Origin: Actinoplanes aureus
GTDB lineage: Bacteria; Actinomycetota; Actinomycetes; Mycobacteriales; Micromonosporaceae
Assembly: GCF_015704865.1 (NCBI RefSeq)
Contig: NZ_JADQTO010000002.1
Span: 1-64,000 of the forward strand
Length of the DNA: 64,000 nucleotides
Direction of reading: 5' to 3'
Of this stretch, positions 1-8,799 are shown in pieces; the first letter of the stretch is position 1; the number at the start of each line of letters is the position of its first letter. The position numbers and the translations under genes were made by a program. Below the pieces are notes generated by a model. It saw only the letters and a list, made by a program, of their open reading frames with translations, searched no databases and had not been told where the DNA came from.

Positions 1-170
1 GCGTCCCGGCAATCAAAGATTGCCAAAGGAATCCTCAACCCATCGCCTAAACGACGGGCCGGGGTATTGCCATAAATGGCACTGGCTTATCAAGCACCCT
101 GTTGAGTTCTCAAAGAACAACCGCACACCATCAAACCGAACCGCTTTCGCGGCCCGCCCTCCGGGGCACT
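1..170 (-). other. rRNA operon leader (5' of a 16S rRNA gene outside the window)
   Basis: On the minus strand this stretch contains the element TTCTTTGAGAACTCAACAG (about 98-116), which is typical of actinobacterial 16S rRNA leaders. It is followed by a GC-poor leader that runs off the left edge, so the 16S gene should begin just outside position 1. The element takes part in pre-rRNA processing and antitermination in related bacteria (established knowledge). No mature rRNA sequence is visible here. Confidence 0.85.
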
Positions 171-176
171 CGTTCA

Positions 177-205
177 ACTTTACTAGGCCTTCCTGGCGGT
201 GTCAA
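177..205 (-). promoter_or_regulatory. rRNA operon promoter
   Basis: The minus strand reads TTGACA (200-205), a 17-nt spacer, then TAAAGT (177-182). This is a near-consensus housekeeping sigma promoter placed just upstream of the rRNA leader. The start point would be near 170. Positions 206-445 hold no other clear element, although further rRNA promoters could lie there. Confidence 0.8.
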
Positions 206-445
206 CCGGTTGATCCCGGTTGGTGCCGATCTAGCCGAGTAAGTCCCCCGAACCCAGCCCACAGCGAAGCCGTGGTCTCGAATCGGAGGATTTGGCAGGA
301 CGGCCGCTGCGGATCGCTCCGCTCGCTCGCCCGTTTCCCTGCCGGCTCGCAAAACATTACCCGCAGGTTTCCGCCCCCTCCAAACCGGGTCCCGGTGTTC
401 CGCGTCTCCCCAGCTCAGCGCTGGGAAAACCGCCAGATCGGGACG

Positions 446-1315
446 TCACGGACGGCGTACCTCGACGTGGCCGTCCCGGACTCGTACGGGGAGGAGCGGC
501 TGATCGTTGGCGGCGGGGCCGTGCACGACCAGACCGTCGGTCAGGCGGAAGGTGCTGCCGTGCCAGGGGCAGACCACACAGGCGTCCGAGCCGCTGCTCT
601 CCACGTCACCCTCACCGAGCGGTCCGCCCTCGTGCGAGCACCGCTCGATCAACGCGGTGACCCGATCTCCCTGCCGGTAGAGCAGTACCGAGACGTCACC
701 CGCTCGGCGTACGGCTGGTTTGCCCTCGGGGAGGGAGGAGAGGGAGCTGACCTCGGTCCACTCCTCCGGGACACGAGATACCTCGGGAGCGGCGTGGCTG
801 ATTCCGGCGCCTTGGGCGTACGAGAGATGTCCGCCCAGATAGGCACCTGCTCCCGCGACCGACAGACCGGCGAAGGCCAGCGTCCTGCCTTGCGCATGCC
901 GCCCTCGGATCCGGGCCACCAGCGAGCTTGCGTAAAGGGTGACGGCGACCGCGTTGGTCGCGGCGTGCACCAGGCCCACCCTCCGCCGGTCTTTGGTCAT
1001 GTCGGACCAGTCCACCCAGCCGGCGATGGCGGCGGGCGCGACCCCGGCGGTGCCGGCGGCGATCAGGGCGGTAGCCGCCTTCCGGCTCCCCGGGACGAGT
1101 CGTTCCGGGAGCAGGTCGAGGATCGCCGCGGAGATGAACGCGCCGACCGGGACCTGCACCAGGACCGGGTGCAGTGGGTGCCCCAGCCAGGTTCCGTGCA
1201 GGAGATCCCGCAGGGTCCGTGGCCGGACCACGCTGGTGACCGCCGCCTGGATCCGGTCGCTGGCGCCGTCGAGCGCTTCCGCCTGTTCGAGCCGGGAGAG
1301 TGCCTGCCGCAACAT
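446..1315 (-). CDS. Rieske [2Fe-2S] protein with DUF2231-type membrane domain
   Basis: The 289-residue product has an N-terminal hydrophobic part resembling DUF2231 (around residues 35-170, several membrane segments). A C-terminal Rieske domain follows, with CSH and CPWH ligand pairs (C-x-H, 17 residues, C-x-x-H) for a [2Fe-2S] cluster. This suggests a membrane-bound electron-transfer or ferredoxin-like protein; its partner is unknown. I start it at ATG 1315, preceded by GAGGGG. The open frame extends upstream to 1528, but that part is encoded by degenerate tandem repeats and is probably not translated. The nearest downstream feature is the rRNA promoter region, so it appears monocistronic. 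Confidence 0.8.
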   Translation of the reverse strand: MLRQALSRLEQAEALDGASDRIQAAVTSVVRPRTLRDLLHGTWLGHPLHPVLVQVPVGAFISAAILDLLPERLVPGSRKAATALIAAGTAGVAPAAIAGWVDWSDMTKDRRRVGLVHAATNAVAVTLYASSLVARIRGRHAQGRTLAFAGLSVAGAGAYLGGHLSYAQGAGISHAAPEVSRVPEEWTEVSSLSSLPEGKPAVRRAGDVSVLLYRQGDRVTALIERCSHEGGPLGEGDVESSGSDACVVCPWHGSTFRLTDGLVVHGPAANDQPLLPVRVRDGHVEVRRP

Positions 1316-1349
1316 GCTTAGGCGGTTCCCCTCTAAAGGCCACCCAAAC

Positions 1350-1500
1350 GCGGACGGCGACACAAGGGCGGCCGGCCAAACAAACGCGGACGCGACACGA
1401 GGAAGCAGGCCACACGCGCACGCGATACGAGGCAGCCGGTCAAAGGCGGACGCGACACGAGGAAGCAGGCCACACGCGGACGGCGGCAGAAGACGGCGAC
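1350..1500. repeat. degenerate tandem repeat, 60-bp unit (30-bp subunits)
   Basis: Positions 1381-1440 and 1441-1486 are nearly identical (differences at the fifth base and after about 38 bases). Each unit splits into two related 30-bp halves built around GCGGACGCGACACGAGG. A more diverged copy lies at 1350-1380. The repeats sit between the Rieske gene start and the MEDS gene, so they may carry promoters or be slippage-prone filler. Confidence 0.75.
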
Positions 1501-1604
1501 AGAAGACAGCCAGCCGGATGGCGACCATGGGCCGGCACGCCGGCGGGTAGGCATCCGGCAGCGGAGCCGGCCGAGGGCCGGCGGAGCCGCGGAAGGGAAC
1601 GACG

Positions 1605-2414
1605 ATGAGCGCCGTCTCGGTGGATCGGCTACGGCCGGGAGATCACGCCTGCCTGACCTTCTCCGATCCGGATGAGCGGCTGGATCTGCTCGCCGGCTTC
1701 ATCGGTGCCGGCCTGGCCCGCGGCGAGCGGGTGGTCTGTTACTCCGAGGCGATCGGCGCACGGGATCTGCGCCGGCACGGCCTCGACGGCGCGGAAGCCG
1801 TCGTCCACCGCGAGCGCCTCTGGGACCCGCAGGCCGGCCCGGACGCGAAGGCCATGGTGGCCGGTCTGGCGGACGAGCTGGGGCGGGCCGGCGACGCGGG
1901 CCTGCGGATCACGGCGGACATGTGCTGGGCGATGCGTCCCCGGGCGGGCGCCGAGCAGTTGCTGGCGTTCGAGAACGAGGTGGGCGTGCTGTTCGCGACA
2001 GGGCGGCTCACCGCGATCTGCGAGTACGACCGGGAGAGCTTCGATCCGGTGACCCTGGGGTACGCGGCGCGCGTACATCCGCGGACGGTGGCCGCGACGG
2101 TCTATCACGAGGACGCCCGACTGCGGATCTGCCGTCAGCACGTGCCGCCGGGCGTACGGGTCAGCGGTGAACTGGACGCCGCCGCCGGAGCGGAGGCGCT
2201 GGCCGACGCCCTGGCCGAGGCGGTTCGCCTCGACCCGGACGTGCATGTGAACCTGAACCGGGTGACCGACCTGGCTCCCGGGGCCGCCGCCTGCCTGATC
2301 CAGGTGGCGAACGCTCTGCCGCTGGGGCGGCACATGGTCGTGACCTGTCCCGCCCCGATCGGGCGGCTGCTGGCCGGGGTGCCGAGCCTGAAGGTTCTCA
2401 GCCGAGAGCTTTGA
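1605..2414 (+). CDS. MEDS-domain sensor protein with C-terminal STAS-like domain
   Basis: The 269-residue protein begins with a MEDS (DcmR sensory) domain, recognisable from RPGDHACLTFSDPDERLDLL and the following GERVVCYSE. It ends with about 85 residues that look like a STAS/anti-sigma-antagonist fold (VRVSGELDAAAG onward). In actinobacteria such proteins often act in partner-switching signalling (family knowledge); no kinase or sigma partner is adjacent. The start ATG is preceded by GAAGGGAACGACG. Its last 17 bp overlap the convergent oxidoreductase gene. Confidence 0.75.
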   Translation: MSAVSVDRLRPGDHACLTFSDPDERLDLLAGFIGAGLARGERVVCYSEAIGARDLRRHGLDGAEAVVHRERLWDPQAGPDAKAMVAGLADELGRAGDAGLRITADMCWAMRPRAGAEQLLAFENEVGVLFATGRLTAICEYDRESFDPVTLGYAARVHPRTVAATVYHEDARLRICRQHVPPGVRVSGELDAAAGAEALADALAEAVRLDPDVHVNLNRVTDLAPGAAACLIQVANALPLGRHMVVTCPAPIGRLLAGVPSLKVLSREL

Positions 2415-3759
2415 GGGCGTCGCCGATCCCCCGGTGGAAGGTGGGGTACGCCCAGATGGTGCTGAGCAGCGTCGAAACCGGCACCTCGGCGTGTACCGCC
2501 ACGGAGAGCGCGCCGATCATCTCGCCGCCCGCCGGTCCCGCCGTAGTGGCGCCGACCAGCACACCGCGGTCGTGATCGGCGACGACCTTGATGAGACCCT
2601 CGTTGCCCGGCCCGTGGATGAAGCCGCGCGAGGTGGCGGAGAGCGGCACCTGGCCGACGCGTACGTTCAGGCCGGCGTCCCGGGCCTGCTGCTCGGTCAG
2701 GCCGACCGCACCGATCTCGGGGTCGAGGAAGGTGACCCGGGGACGGGCCCGGTAGTCAGCGCCGGGGCCGCCCTGACCGAGGATGTCGCGTACCGCGATG
2801 TCGGCCTCGTACATCGCCATGTGGGTGAAGTTGCCGTTGCCGGTGACGTCGCCGACCCCCCAGACGCCGTCGGCCGCGCGCATGCGTTCGTCGGTGGTGA
2901 GGAAACGCGCCGCCGGGTCGAGGCCGATCCGGTCGACGCCGAGGTCGCGCAGCCGCGCCGTACGCCCGGTGGCGACCAGCAGTTTCTCGCCGGTGAGGGT
3001 GCTGCCGTCGGAGAGGGTGACGATGAAGCCGTGGTCGTAGCCGACGTTCGTCGCACGCACCCCGGTGTGCAGGCTCACCCCGTCGGCGGTCAGCACCTTG
3101 CCGGCCAGCTCGGACGCTTCCGGTTCCTCCATGGCGAGCACCCGGTCGGCGCCCTCGATGACGGTGACCCGGACCCCGAAGCGGGCGAAGGCCTGGGCGA
3201 ACTCGCAGCCGATCGCTCCGCCGCCGAGGACCAGCAGCGAGCTCGGGAGAGTGGGTGTCTCGACCGCGTCGCGGTTGGTCCAGTACGGGGTGCCGGCGAG
3301 ACCGTCGATCGGCGGGATCACGGCCGCGGTGCCGGTGGCGATGACCAGGCCGCGCGTCGCCGAGTACTCCTGCTCGCCGACGCGGACCCGGCCGGGACCG
3401 GTGATGGTTGCCGTGCCGCGAACGAAGGTGCCGCCCTTGCCGGTGAACCGGTCCACCGCGACCTTGTCGTTCCAGTCGTCGGTGGCCTCGTCCCGGATCC
3501 GCTTGGCGACCGGCGCCCAATCCGGGTCCACTGTGGCCGATCCGGCCAGACCGGGGATCCGCCGTGCCTCGGCCAGCGCCGTGCCGGCCCGGACCATGAT
3601 CTTCGTGGGGATGCACCCCCAGTACGGACACTCGCCCCCGACCAGGGTGTTCTCGACACCGACCACGGTCAGCCCGGCCGCAGCCAGCCGGCCGGCGACC
3701 TCCTCGCCGCCGACCCCGAGGCCCACGACCACCACGTCTACTTGCCGCTCTGCGCCCAT
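2398..3759 (-). CDS. FAD-dependent pyridine nucleotide-disulfide oxidoreductase (Lpd/MerA-like)
   Basis: The 453-residue protein has an N-terminal FAD site (VVVVGLGVGGEEVA), a redox-active disulfide CPYWGC in GGECPYWGCIPTK, an NAD(P) site (VLGGGAIGCEFA), a second FAD motif (WGVGDVTG) and a dimerisation domain. The family includes dihydrolipoamide dehydrogenase, mycothione reductase and mercuric reductase. The C-terminus reads WAYPTFH where lipoamide dehydrogenases have HxHPT, so the usual catalytic His is absent at that place and the true substrate is uncertain. The start ATG has GGAG five bases upstream. It converges with the MEDS gene. Confidence 0.8.
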   Translation of the reverse strand: MGAERQVDVVVVGLGVGGEEVAGRLAAAGLTVVGVENTLVGGECPYWGCIPTKIMVRAGTALAEARRIPGLAGSATVDPDWAPVAKRIRDEATDDWNDKVAVDRFTGKGGTFVRGTATITGPGRVRVGEQEYSATRGLVIATGTAAVIPPIDGLAGTPYWTNRDAVETPTLPSSLLVLGGGAIGCEFAQAFARFGVRVTVIEGADRVLAMEEPEASELAGKVLTADGVSLHTGVRATNVGYDHGFIVTLSDGSTLTGEKLLVATGRTARLRDLGVDRIGLDPAARFLTTDERMRAADGVWGVGDVTGNGNFTHMAMYEADIAVRDILGQGGPGADYRARPRVTFLDPEIGAVGLTEQQARDAGLNVRVGQVPLSATSRGFIHGPGNEGLIKVVADHDRGVLVGATTAGPAGGEMIGALSVAVHAEVPVSTLLSTIWAYPTFHRGIGDALKALG

Positions 3760-3862
3760 GGGCTCCAGCTAAGCACTCGAGCCACCCGCACCGGACGCGG
3801 GGCGCAGGGCCCGCCGGTTGAACGTTTTGACGGACGCAACCTCCGACGGGCCCCACCCACAC

Positions 3863-3884
3863 CCGCCCGGGCACCACCGGGCGG
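3863..3884 (-). terminator. hairpin after phr
   Basis: A perfect 8-bp stem (CCGCCCGG/CCGGGCGG, 6-nt loop) lies immediately downstream of the phr stop codon on the minus strand. There is no T-tract. Confidence 0.5.
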
Positions 3885-3887
3885 AGG

Positions 3888-5201
3888 TCAGGGTCGCAGC
3901 CAGACCGCCTCGTCCCGGTGCGACTCCAGCGGATCGGGATAGTCGAGGCTGCGGCGGACCGGCTCGGGGAAACGCCACGGCTGGTGGACGGCCGCGCCGT
4001 CGATTCCCTTCAACTCCGGTACGTAGCGACGAACGTACACGCCTTCCGGGTCGAACCGGAGCGCCTGACGAATCGGGTTGAACCGGCGGTAGGGCCGGGT
4101 GTCGTTGCCGGTGCCGGCGACCCACTGCCAGTTGCCGGAGTTGTTCGGCACGTCCCCGTCGAGCAGCCAGCGGAAGAACCAGTCCACACCGATTCGCCAG
4201 TCCAGGCCGAGGTGCTTGGTGAGAAACGCGGCGGTGATCAGCCGGGCCCGGTTGTGCATCCAGCCCTCGGCACGGAGCTGGCGCATGCCGGCATCGACGA
4301 TCGGCACCCCGGTCATCCCGTCCTGCCAGTGCCGGCGGGCGTCCTCGTCGTAGCGCCAGCCGGTGTCCCCGGACGGCCGGTAGGGCTCGGTGGAGATCTT
4401 CGGGAACGCGTTCACGACCTGGTAATAGAAATCGCGCCAGCAGAGCTGGCGGACGAAGGCCTCGGCACCACGCGACCTGGCTGCCTCGGCGACAGCGAGT
4501 GGGGAGACACAACCCCAGCGGAGGTACGGGCTGAGTCTGCTCGTACCGTCGGCAGGAAGATCGTTGTGCGCGTCCGCGTACCCCTCGATCTCGCGCAACC
4601 AGGCACTCAGCCGGCGCATGCCGATGGTTTCGCCGCCCTCGGCGGCATGCGGTGACTCGCCGTGCGGGACCGTGGGCAGGTTTCCGGTCGCGACACCATC
4701 CGGCAGCGTGATCCGGCTCGGTGCCGGCACCCCCGCCCGCCAGTCCGTCGCTGACCAGGCCCGGAAGTACGGCGAAAAGACCTTGTACGACTCGCCGCCC
4801 CCGCCCGGCCGCACCGCGCCGGGCGGAACCACCGTCACGCCGGGTGTGATCCGCAGCTCGGTCCGCTCGCTTTCGCAGTCGTCGCGCAGGCGGCGCTGGC
4901 GTCGCCGTGCGTAGCCGGTGACGTCGCCGGCGACCGTGACCCGCTCCGCGCCGGTCTCCCGCGCCAGGCGCATGGTCTCCGTCACCGGGTCGCCCTGCCG
5001 GATCACCAGGTCGCCACCCAGCCCTCGCAGCGATTCGCGCAGGTCGGCCAGGGCTTGGTGCAGGAACCGCAGCCGGTTGGCGGAGAGGCCGGCCAGTCCC
5101 GGGTCGAGCACGTAGAGCGGAACGATCCGGTCCGCACCGGCGAACAGCGGATTGTCGTGCACCCGCAGGTCGCGGGTGAACAGAGCGACGGTGACGCCCA
5201 T
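3888..5201 (-). CDS. phr: deoxyribodipyrimidine photolyase
   Basis: The 437-residue protein is a class I CPD photolyase/cryptochrome family member. It has an N-terminal antenna-binding domain (TVALFTRDLRVHDNPLF) and a C-terminal FAD domain with LRWGCVSPL, the WRDFYYQ region, and the highly conserved NNSGNWQWVAGTGNDTRPYR region that surrounds FAD. It would repair UV-induced pyrimidine dimers using visible light. Its ATG follows the crtB stop codon by a single base (TGACATG), so the two genes are translationally coupled. This ties photolyase expression to the carotenoid cluster, an arrangement also known from Streptomyces litR-crt loci. Confidence 0.92.
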   Translation of the reverse strand: MGVTVALFTRDLRVHDNPLFAGADRIVPLYVLDPGLAGLSANRLRFLHQALADLRESLRGLGGDLVIRQGDPVTETMRLARETGAERVTVAGDVTGYARRRQRRLRDDCESERTELRITPGVTVVPPGAVRPGGGGESYKVFSPYFRAWSATDWRAGVPAPSRITLPDGVATGNLPTVPHGESPHAAEGGETIGMRRLSAWLREIEGYADAHNDLPADGTSRLSPYLRWGCVSPLAVAEAARSRGAEAFVRQLCWRDFYYQVVNAFPKISTEPYRPSGDTGWRYDEDARRHWQDGMTGVPIVDAGMRQLRAEGWMHNRARLITAAFLTKHLGLDWRIGVDWFFRWLLDGDVPNNSGNWQWVAGTGNDTRPYRRFNPIRQALRFDPEGVYVRRYVPELKGIDGAAVHQPWRFPEPVRRSLDYPDPLESHRDEAVWLRP

Positions 5202-5202
5202 G

Positions 5203-6090
5203 TCAGGCCGCGATCCAGACCGGGGTGCCGGGCCGGGTGAGCAGGCTGCGCACGGCCACCGCGATCCGTCGCTGGTTCGGCACCGTTGCGCGCCGGGAGA
5301 AGACGTCGTAGTCGGCCGCCTCGATCTCGGTGAGGATGCCGCCGTAGAGCTTGAAGGCGGTACGCATGCAGGCCTGGGAGGCCGGCTCGAGCAGCGGGAT
5401 GCCGGGGGCAGCGGCAGCGTAGTGCTGGCGGGCCCGCGCCACCTCCGCCTTGATCAGTTCCTTGATCGCGGGGGTGGCGACGCCCCGCTGGAGGATGCGG
5501 CGGGTCACCCCGTACTCCGAAAGGTGTTCCTCCGGCAGGTAGATGCGGCCGCGCTGGAGGTCCTCGGCCACGTCCCGGATGAAGTTGGTGAGCTGGAAGG
5601 CGATGCCGAGCTGGCGGGCCGGCTCGCGGGCCGCGACCGGGTCGGTGGAGCCGAGGATGGGCAGCATCATCGTGCCGATCACCGCGGCCGAGCCCTCCAT
5701 GTAATCCAGCAGGTCGTCGTAGGTCTGGTAGCCGGTGACCGTGATGTCCATCGCCATGCTGCGCAGGAACTTCTCGAAGTCGGCGAGGTCCAGGTCGAAC
5801 ACCGCAATGGTGTGCAGCACGGCGGGAAGCAGCTCGTCGTCGACCTGTTCGCCACGCAGGCCGGCCATGAACCGCTCGGACCACGCGGTGAGCAGTGCGG
5901 CCCGTTCGGCGGACGGCCGAGCCTCGGTGCGGTCGACGATTTCGTCCGCATATCGGGTGAATCCGTATAGGGCGTGCACATGCCGACGCTTCCATCCCGG
6001 TAGCAACCGGGTCGCCAGGTAGTACGTCCGCCCGTGTTGTCGATGCAGTTCACGGCAGCGCGCATAAGCGGCTGCCAGATCGGTATCCAT
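5203..6090 (-). CDS. crtB: phytoene synthase
   Basis: The 295-residue squalene/phytoene synthase family protein condenses two GGPP molecules to phytoene. Both Asp-rich motifs are visible: ADEIVD near residue 50 and RDVAEDLQRGRIYLP near residue 170. I start it at ATG 6090 (AGGGG upstream) rather than at the open-frame start 6171, because the protein then begins at the family's usual position and the divergent crtE promoter stays free. It is the first gene of a crtB-phr minus-strand operon, divergent from crtE. Confidence 0.92.
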   Translation of the reverse strand: MDTDLAAAYARCRELHRQHGRTYYLATRLLPGWKRRHVHALYGFTRYADEIVDRTEARPSAERAALLTAWSERFMAGLRGEQVDDELLPAVLHTIAVFDLDLADFEKFLRSMAMDITVTGYQTYDDLLDYMEGSAAVIGTMMLPILGSTDPVAAREPARQLGIAFQLTNFIRDVAEDLQRGRIYLPEEHLSEYGVTRRILQRGVATPAIKELIKAEVARARQHYAAAAPGIPLLEPASQACMRTAFKLYGGILTEIEAADYDVFSRRATVPNQRRIAVAVRSLLTRPGTPVWIAA

Positions 6091-6107
6091 CCCAGGCCCC
6101 TCGGCTA

Positions 6108-6152
6108 AATCGACGCACGAATCGACGCAAATTCCAGAAGTTAGGGTACGGT
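6108..6152 (+). promoter_or_regulatory. crtE leaderless promoter with direct repeats (candidate LitR site)
   Basis: TACGGT at 6147-6152 lies 7 nt before the GTG start of crtE, so transcription would begin at or next to the start codon. Two direct copies of AATCGACGCA (6108-6117 and 6120-6129) lie 12 bp apart where a -35 region or operator would be. These repeats sit in the 69-bp divergent intergenic region between crtB and crtE. LitR is the obvious regulator, but binding is inferred only. Confidence 0.5.
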
Positions 6153-6159
6153 ACTGAGC

Positions 6160-7272
6160 GTGGCCAATCACACCCTCGAGGGAAATCGGCTCGAAACGAT
6201 CCCCCGCCAGCCGGTCTCACAGCCTGCGCTGATCAATGCCGTCGAGGGGACGCTGGCCGACTTCCTCGCCTGCCAGATCGCCGCCCTCGACGCCGTCGAC
6301 CCGGCTCTGGGCGGATTCGCCCGGACCGCTCGTGACCTGGTCATGGCCGGTGGCAAGCGGCTCCGGCCGACGTTCGCGTACTGGGGGTGGCGCGGCGTGA
6401 CCGGCGCCGCCGAGCCGGTGGAAGTGGTTCTACCCGCTCTCGGCGCGCTCGAACTCATGCACACGTTCGCCCTGGTCCACGACGACCTGATGGACGAGTC
6501 CGACACCCGGCGCGGCCGGCCCACCGCGCACCGGCTCTTCGCCGCTCAGCACGGCGCCAAGTTCGGTGGATCCGCCGCGATCCTGATCGGGGACCTCTGC
6601 CTGGTCTGGGCGGATCAGTTGCTGGCTCGTACCTCGCTGCCGGCCACCACCCTGCTGAACGTCCGCGCCTGCTACGACCGGATGCGGATCGAGGCCATCG
6701 CCGGGCAGTACCTCGACGTGCTCGGTGAGACCGACCCCGACTCCTGGTCGGTGGAGCGCGCCCTGGTCGTCGCCCGGCACAAGACGGCGAGCTACACCGT
6801 GCAGTGGCCGCTCGGATTCGGGCTCGCCCTGGCCGGCGGCGATCCCCGGCTGGAGGAGGCGTACCGGGAGTACGGGCTCGCCGTCGGGGAGGCCTTTCAG
6901 CTCCGGGACGACATGCTCGGCGTCTACGGGGATCCGGCGGTCACCGGCAAACCGGCGGCCGACGACCTGCGTACCGGCAAGCCCACCACCCTGCTGATGC
7001 TCGCCCACCAGCTGGCCACCGCCGAGCAGCGGGCCGAGCTCACCACAGACCTCGCCGGAGCCGTCATCCCCGCCGAGGGCTCCGGCGAGCTGAACCCGAT
7101 CGCCCGGCGCGCCCGGCTCATCACCGAGACGGGCGCGCCGGCGCGGGTCGAGGAGATGATCCGGGCACGGGTCGCCGAGGGCGTCGCCGCTCTGGCCGAT
7201 GCCCCGATCCACTCGGACGTGCGTACCGCTCTGGTCGAGCTGGCCACCGCGGCGACGCAACGACCGGCATGA
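6160..7272 (+). CDS. crtE: geranylgeranyl diphosphate synthase (polyprenyl synthetase)
   Basis: This 370-residue all-trans polyprenyl diphosphate synthase shows the first Asp-rich motif DDLMD (in VHDDLMDESDTRRGRPT) and the second in RDDMLGVYGD. GGKRLRP is the usual diphosphate-binding stretch. With crtB and crtI beside it, the expected product is GGPP for carotenoids. The GTG at 6160 has no Shine-Dalgarno but has a -10-like TACGGT 7 nt upstream, consistent with leaderless translation. It heads the plus-strand operon crtE-crtI-idi-litR. Confidence 0.9.
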   Translation: MANHTLEGNRLETIPRQPVSQPALINAVEGTLADFLACQIAALDAVDPALGGFARTARDLVMAGGKRLRPTFAYWGWRGVTGAAEPVEVVLPALGALELMHTFALVHDDLMDESDTRRGRPTAHRLFAAQHGAKFGGSAAILIGDLCLVWADQLLARTSLPATTLLNVRACYDRMRIEAIAGQYLDVLGETDPDSWSVERALVVARHKTASYTVQWPLGFGLALAGGDPRLEEAYREYGLAVGEAFQLRDDMLGVYGDPAVTGKPAADDLRTGKPTTLLMLAHQLATAEQRAELTTDLAGAVIPAEGSGELNPIARRARLITETGAPARVEEMIRARVAEGVAALADAPIHSDVRTALVELATAATQRPA

Positions 7273-7311
7273 TGAGACTCCTTCTCCCCCCGAATCCTTT
7301 GGAGCCGTGAC

Positions 7312-8799
7312 GTGCGTACCGTGACCGGAGCCACCGACCGAGTCGTCGTGGTCGGTGCCGGCCTCGGCGGTCTGGCCTGCGCGCTGCATCTCGCCGCGGC
7401 CGGACGCCAGGTCACCGTGGTCGAACGCGAGCCGATACCCGGCGGCCGGGCCGGCCGCCTCTCGATCGGCGGGTACGAGTTCGACACCGGGCCTACCGTG
7501 CTGACCATGCCGGAGCTGATCGCCGAGCCGCTCGCCGCGGTCGGCGAGAAGCTGAGCGACTGGCTCGAGCTCAAACCGCTGGACCCGGCGTACCGGGCGT
7601 TCTATCCGGACGGTTCCACTCTGGACGTGCGTACCGACACCACCCGGATGGCGGCCGAGATCGCCCGGGTCTGCGGCGCCCGGGAGGCCGACGGGTACCT
7701 GCGGTTCGTCGACTTCACCCGCAAGCTGTGGCAGCTGGAGCGGGATCACTTCATCGGCCGGAATCTGGACACCCCGGCCGACCTGATGAACCTGAACCTG
7801 TTGAAGCTGCTCGGGATGGGCGGATTCCGGCGGCTCCAGCCCAAGATCGGCGAGTACTTCCGGGATCCACGGACTCAGCGGATCTTCTCGTTCCAGGCCA
7901 TGTATGCCGGTCTGGCCCCGCACGACGCGCTGGCCATTTACGCCGTCATCGCGTACCTCGACTCGGTTGCCGGGGTGTACTCCCCGGCCGGCGGCATGCA
8001 TGCCGTGCCGCGGGCGCTGGCCGGCGCCGCCGAGAAGCACGGCGTCACTTTCCGCTATGACACCACTGTGGAGCGGGTGACCACCGCGCACGGCCGCGCG
8101 ACCGGCGTGCTCACCGCCGGCGGCGAGCACATCCCGGCTGACGTGGTCGTTCTCAACCCGGACCTGCCGGTCGCATACCGCGACCTTCTTCCGCCGCGGC
8201 GCCGGCGGCGCCCGCTGCGCTACTCACCGTCATGCGTGGTCCTGCACATCGGCTCCAACCAGGCCTATTCCAAGATCGCACACCACAACATCCATTTCGG
8301 TACGGCCTGGAAGGGCACCTTCGACGAGGTGATCCGCAAAGGTCTCCTGATGAGCGATCCGTCCCTGCTCGTCACGAACCCGACGCACACCGACCCGGCC
8401 GCCGCACCCGAGGGAAAGCAGACGTACTACGTGCTCGCGCCCGCGCCGAACCTCAAGTCCGGACCGATGAACTGGCGGGGTGGCCTCGACCGGCGCTACG
8501 CCGACGAGCTGCTGCGCGTACTGGAGGGCCGCGGCTACATCGGCTTCCGCGACGGCGTCGAGGTGCAACGGATCATCACCCCGGCCGACTGGGCGGACGA
8601 CGGCATGGCCGCGGGCACACCGTTCGCGGCCGCGCACACCTTCGCGCAGACCGGCCCGTTCCGCCCGTCGAACCTGCACCCCTCGCTGGGCAACGTGGTG
8701 TTCACCGGGTCCGGCACACAACCCGGCGTGGGCGTACCGATGGTGCTGATCTCCGGCAAGCTGGCCGCCTCCCGGATCACCTCCCGGACAAGCGCGTGA
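7312..8799 (+). CDS. crtI: phytoene desaturase
   Basis: The 495-residue CrtI-type FAD enzyme starts with the dinucleotide-binding motif VVVVGAGLGGLACALHLAA followed by GGRAGR. It ends with a conserved FAD-contacting region (SGTQPGVGVPMVLISGK). It should introduce the double bonds converting phytoene to lycopene or a related polyene. The GTG start has GGAG 7 nt upstream; an earlier GTG at 7306 runs into a stop. Its stop codon overlaps the idi start as GTGA, giving tight coupling. Confidence 0.92.
   Translation: MRTVTGATDRVVVVGAGLGGLACALHLAAAGRQVTVVEREPIPGGRAGRLSIGGYEFDTGPTVLTMPELIAEPLAAVGEKLSDWLELKPLDPAYRAFYPDGSTLDVRTDTTRMAAEIARVCGAREADGYLRFVDFTRKLWQLERDHFIGRNLDTPADLMNLNLLKLLGMGGFRRLQPKIGEYFRDPRTQRIFSFQAMYAGLAPHDALAIYAVIAYLDSVAGVYSPAGGMHAVPRALAGAAEKHGVTFRYDTTVERVTTAHGRATGVLTAGGEHIPADVVVLNPDLPVAYRDLLPPRRRRRPLRYSPSCVVLHIGSNQAYSKIAHHNIHFGTAWKGTFDEVIRKGLLMSDPSLLVTNPTHTDPAAAPEGKQTYYVLAPAPNLKSGPMNWRGGLDRRYADELLRVLEGRGYIGFRDGVEVQRIITPADWADDGMAAGTPFAAAHTFAQTGPFRPSNLHPSLGNVVFTGSGTQPGVGVPMVLISGKLAASRITSRTSA

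Noticed and set aside
3888..6090. Complete carotenoid pathway to cyclised pigments
   Set aside because: No cyclase, elongase or oxygenase gene is visible in the window; only the lycopene-level steps can be supported.
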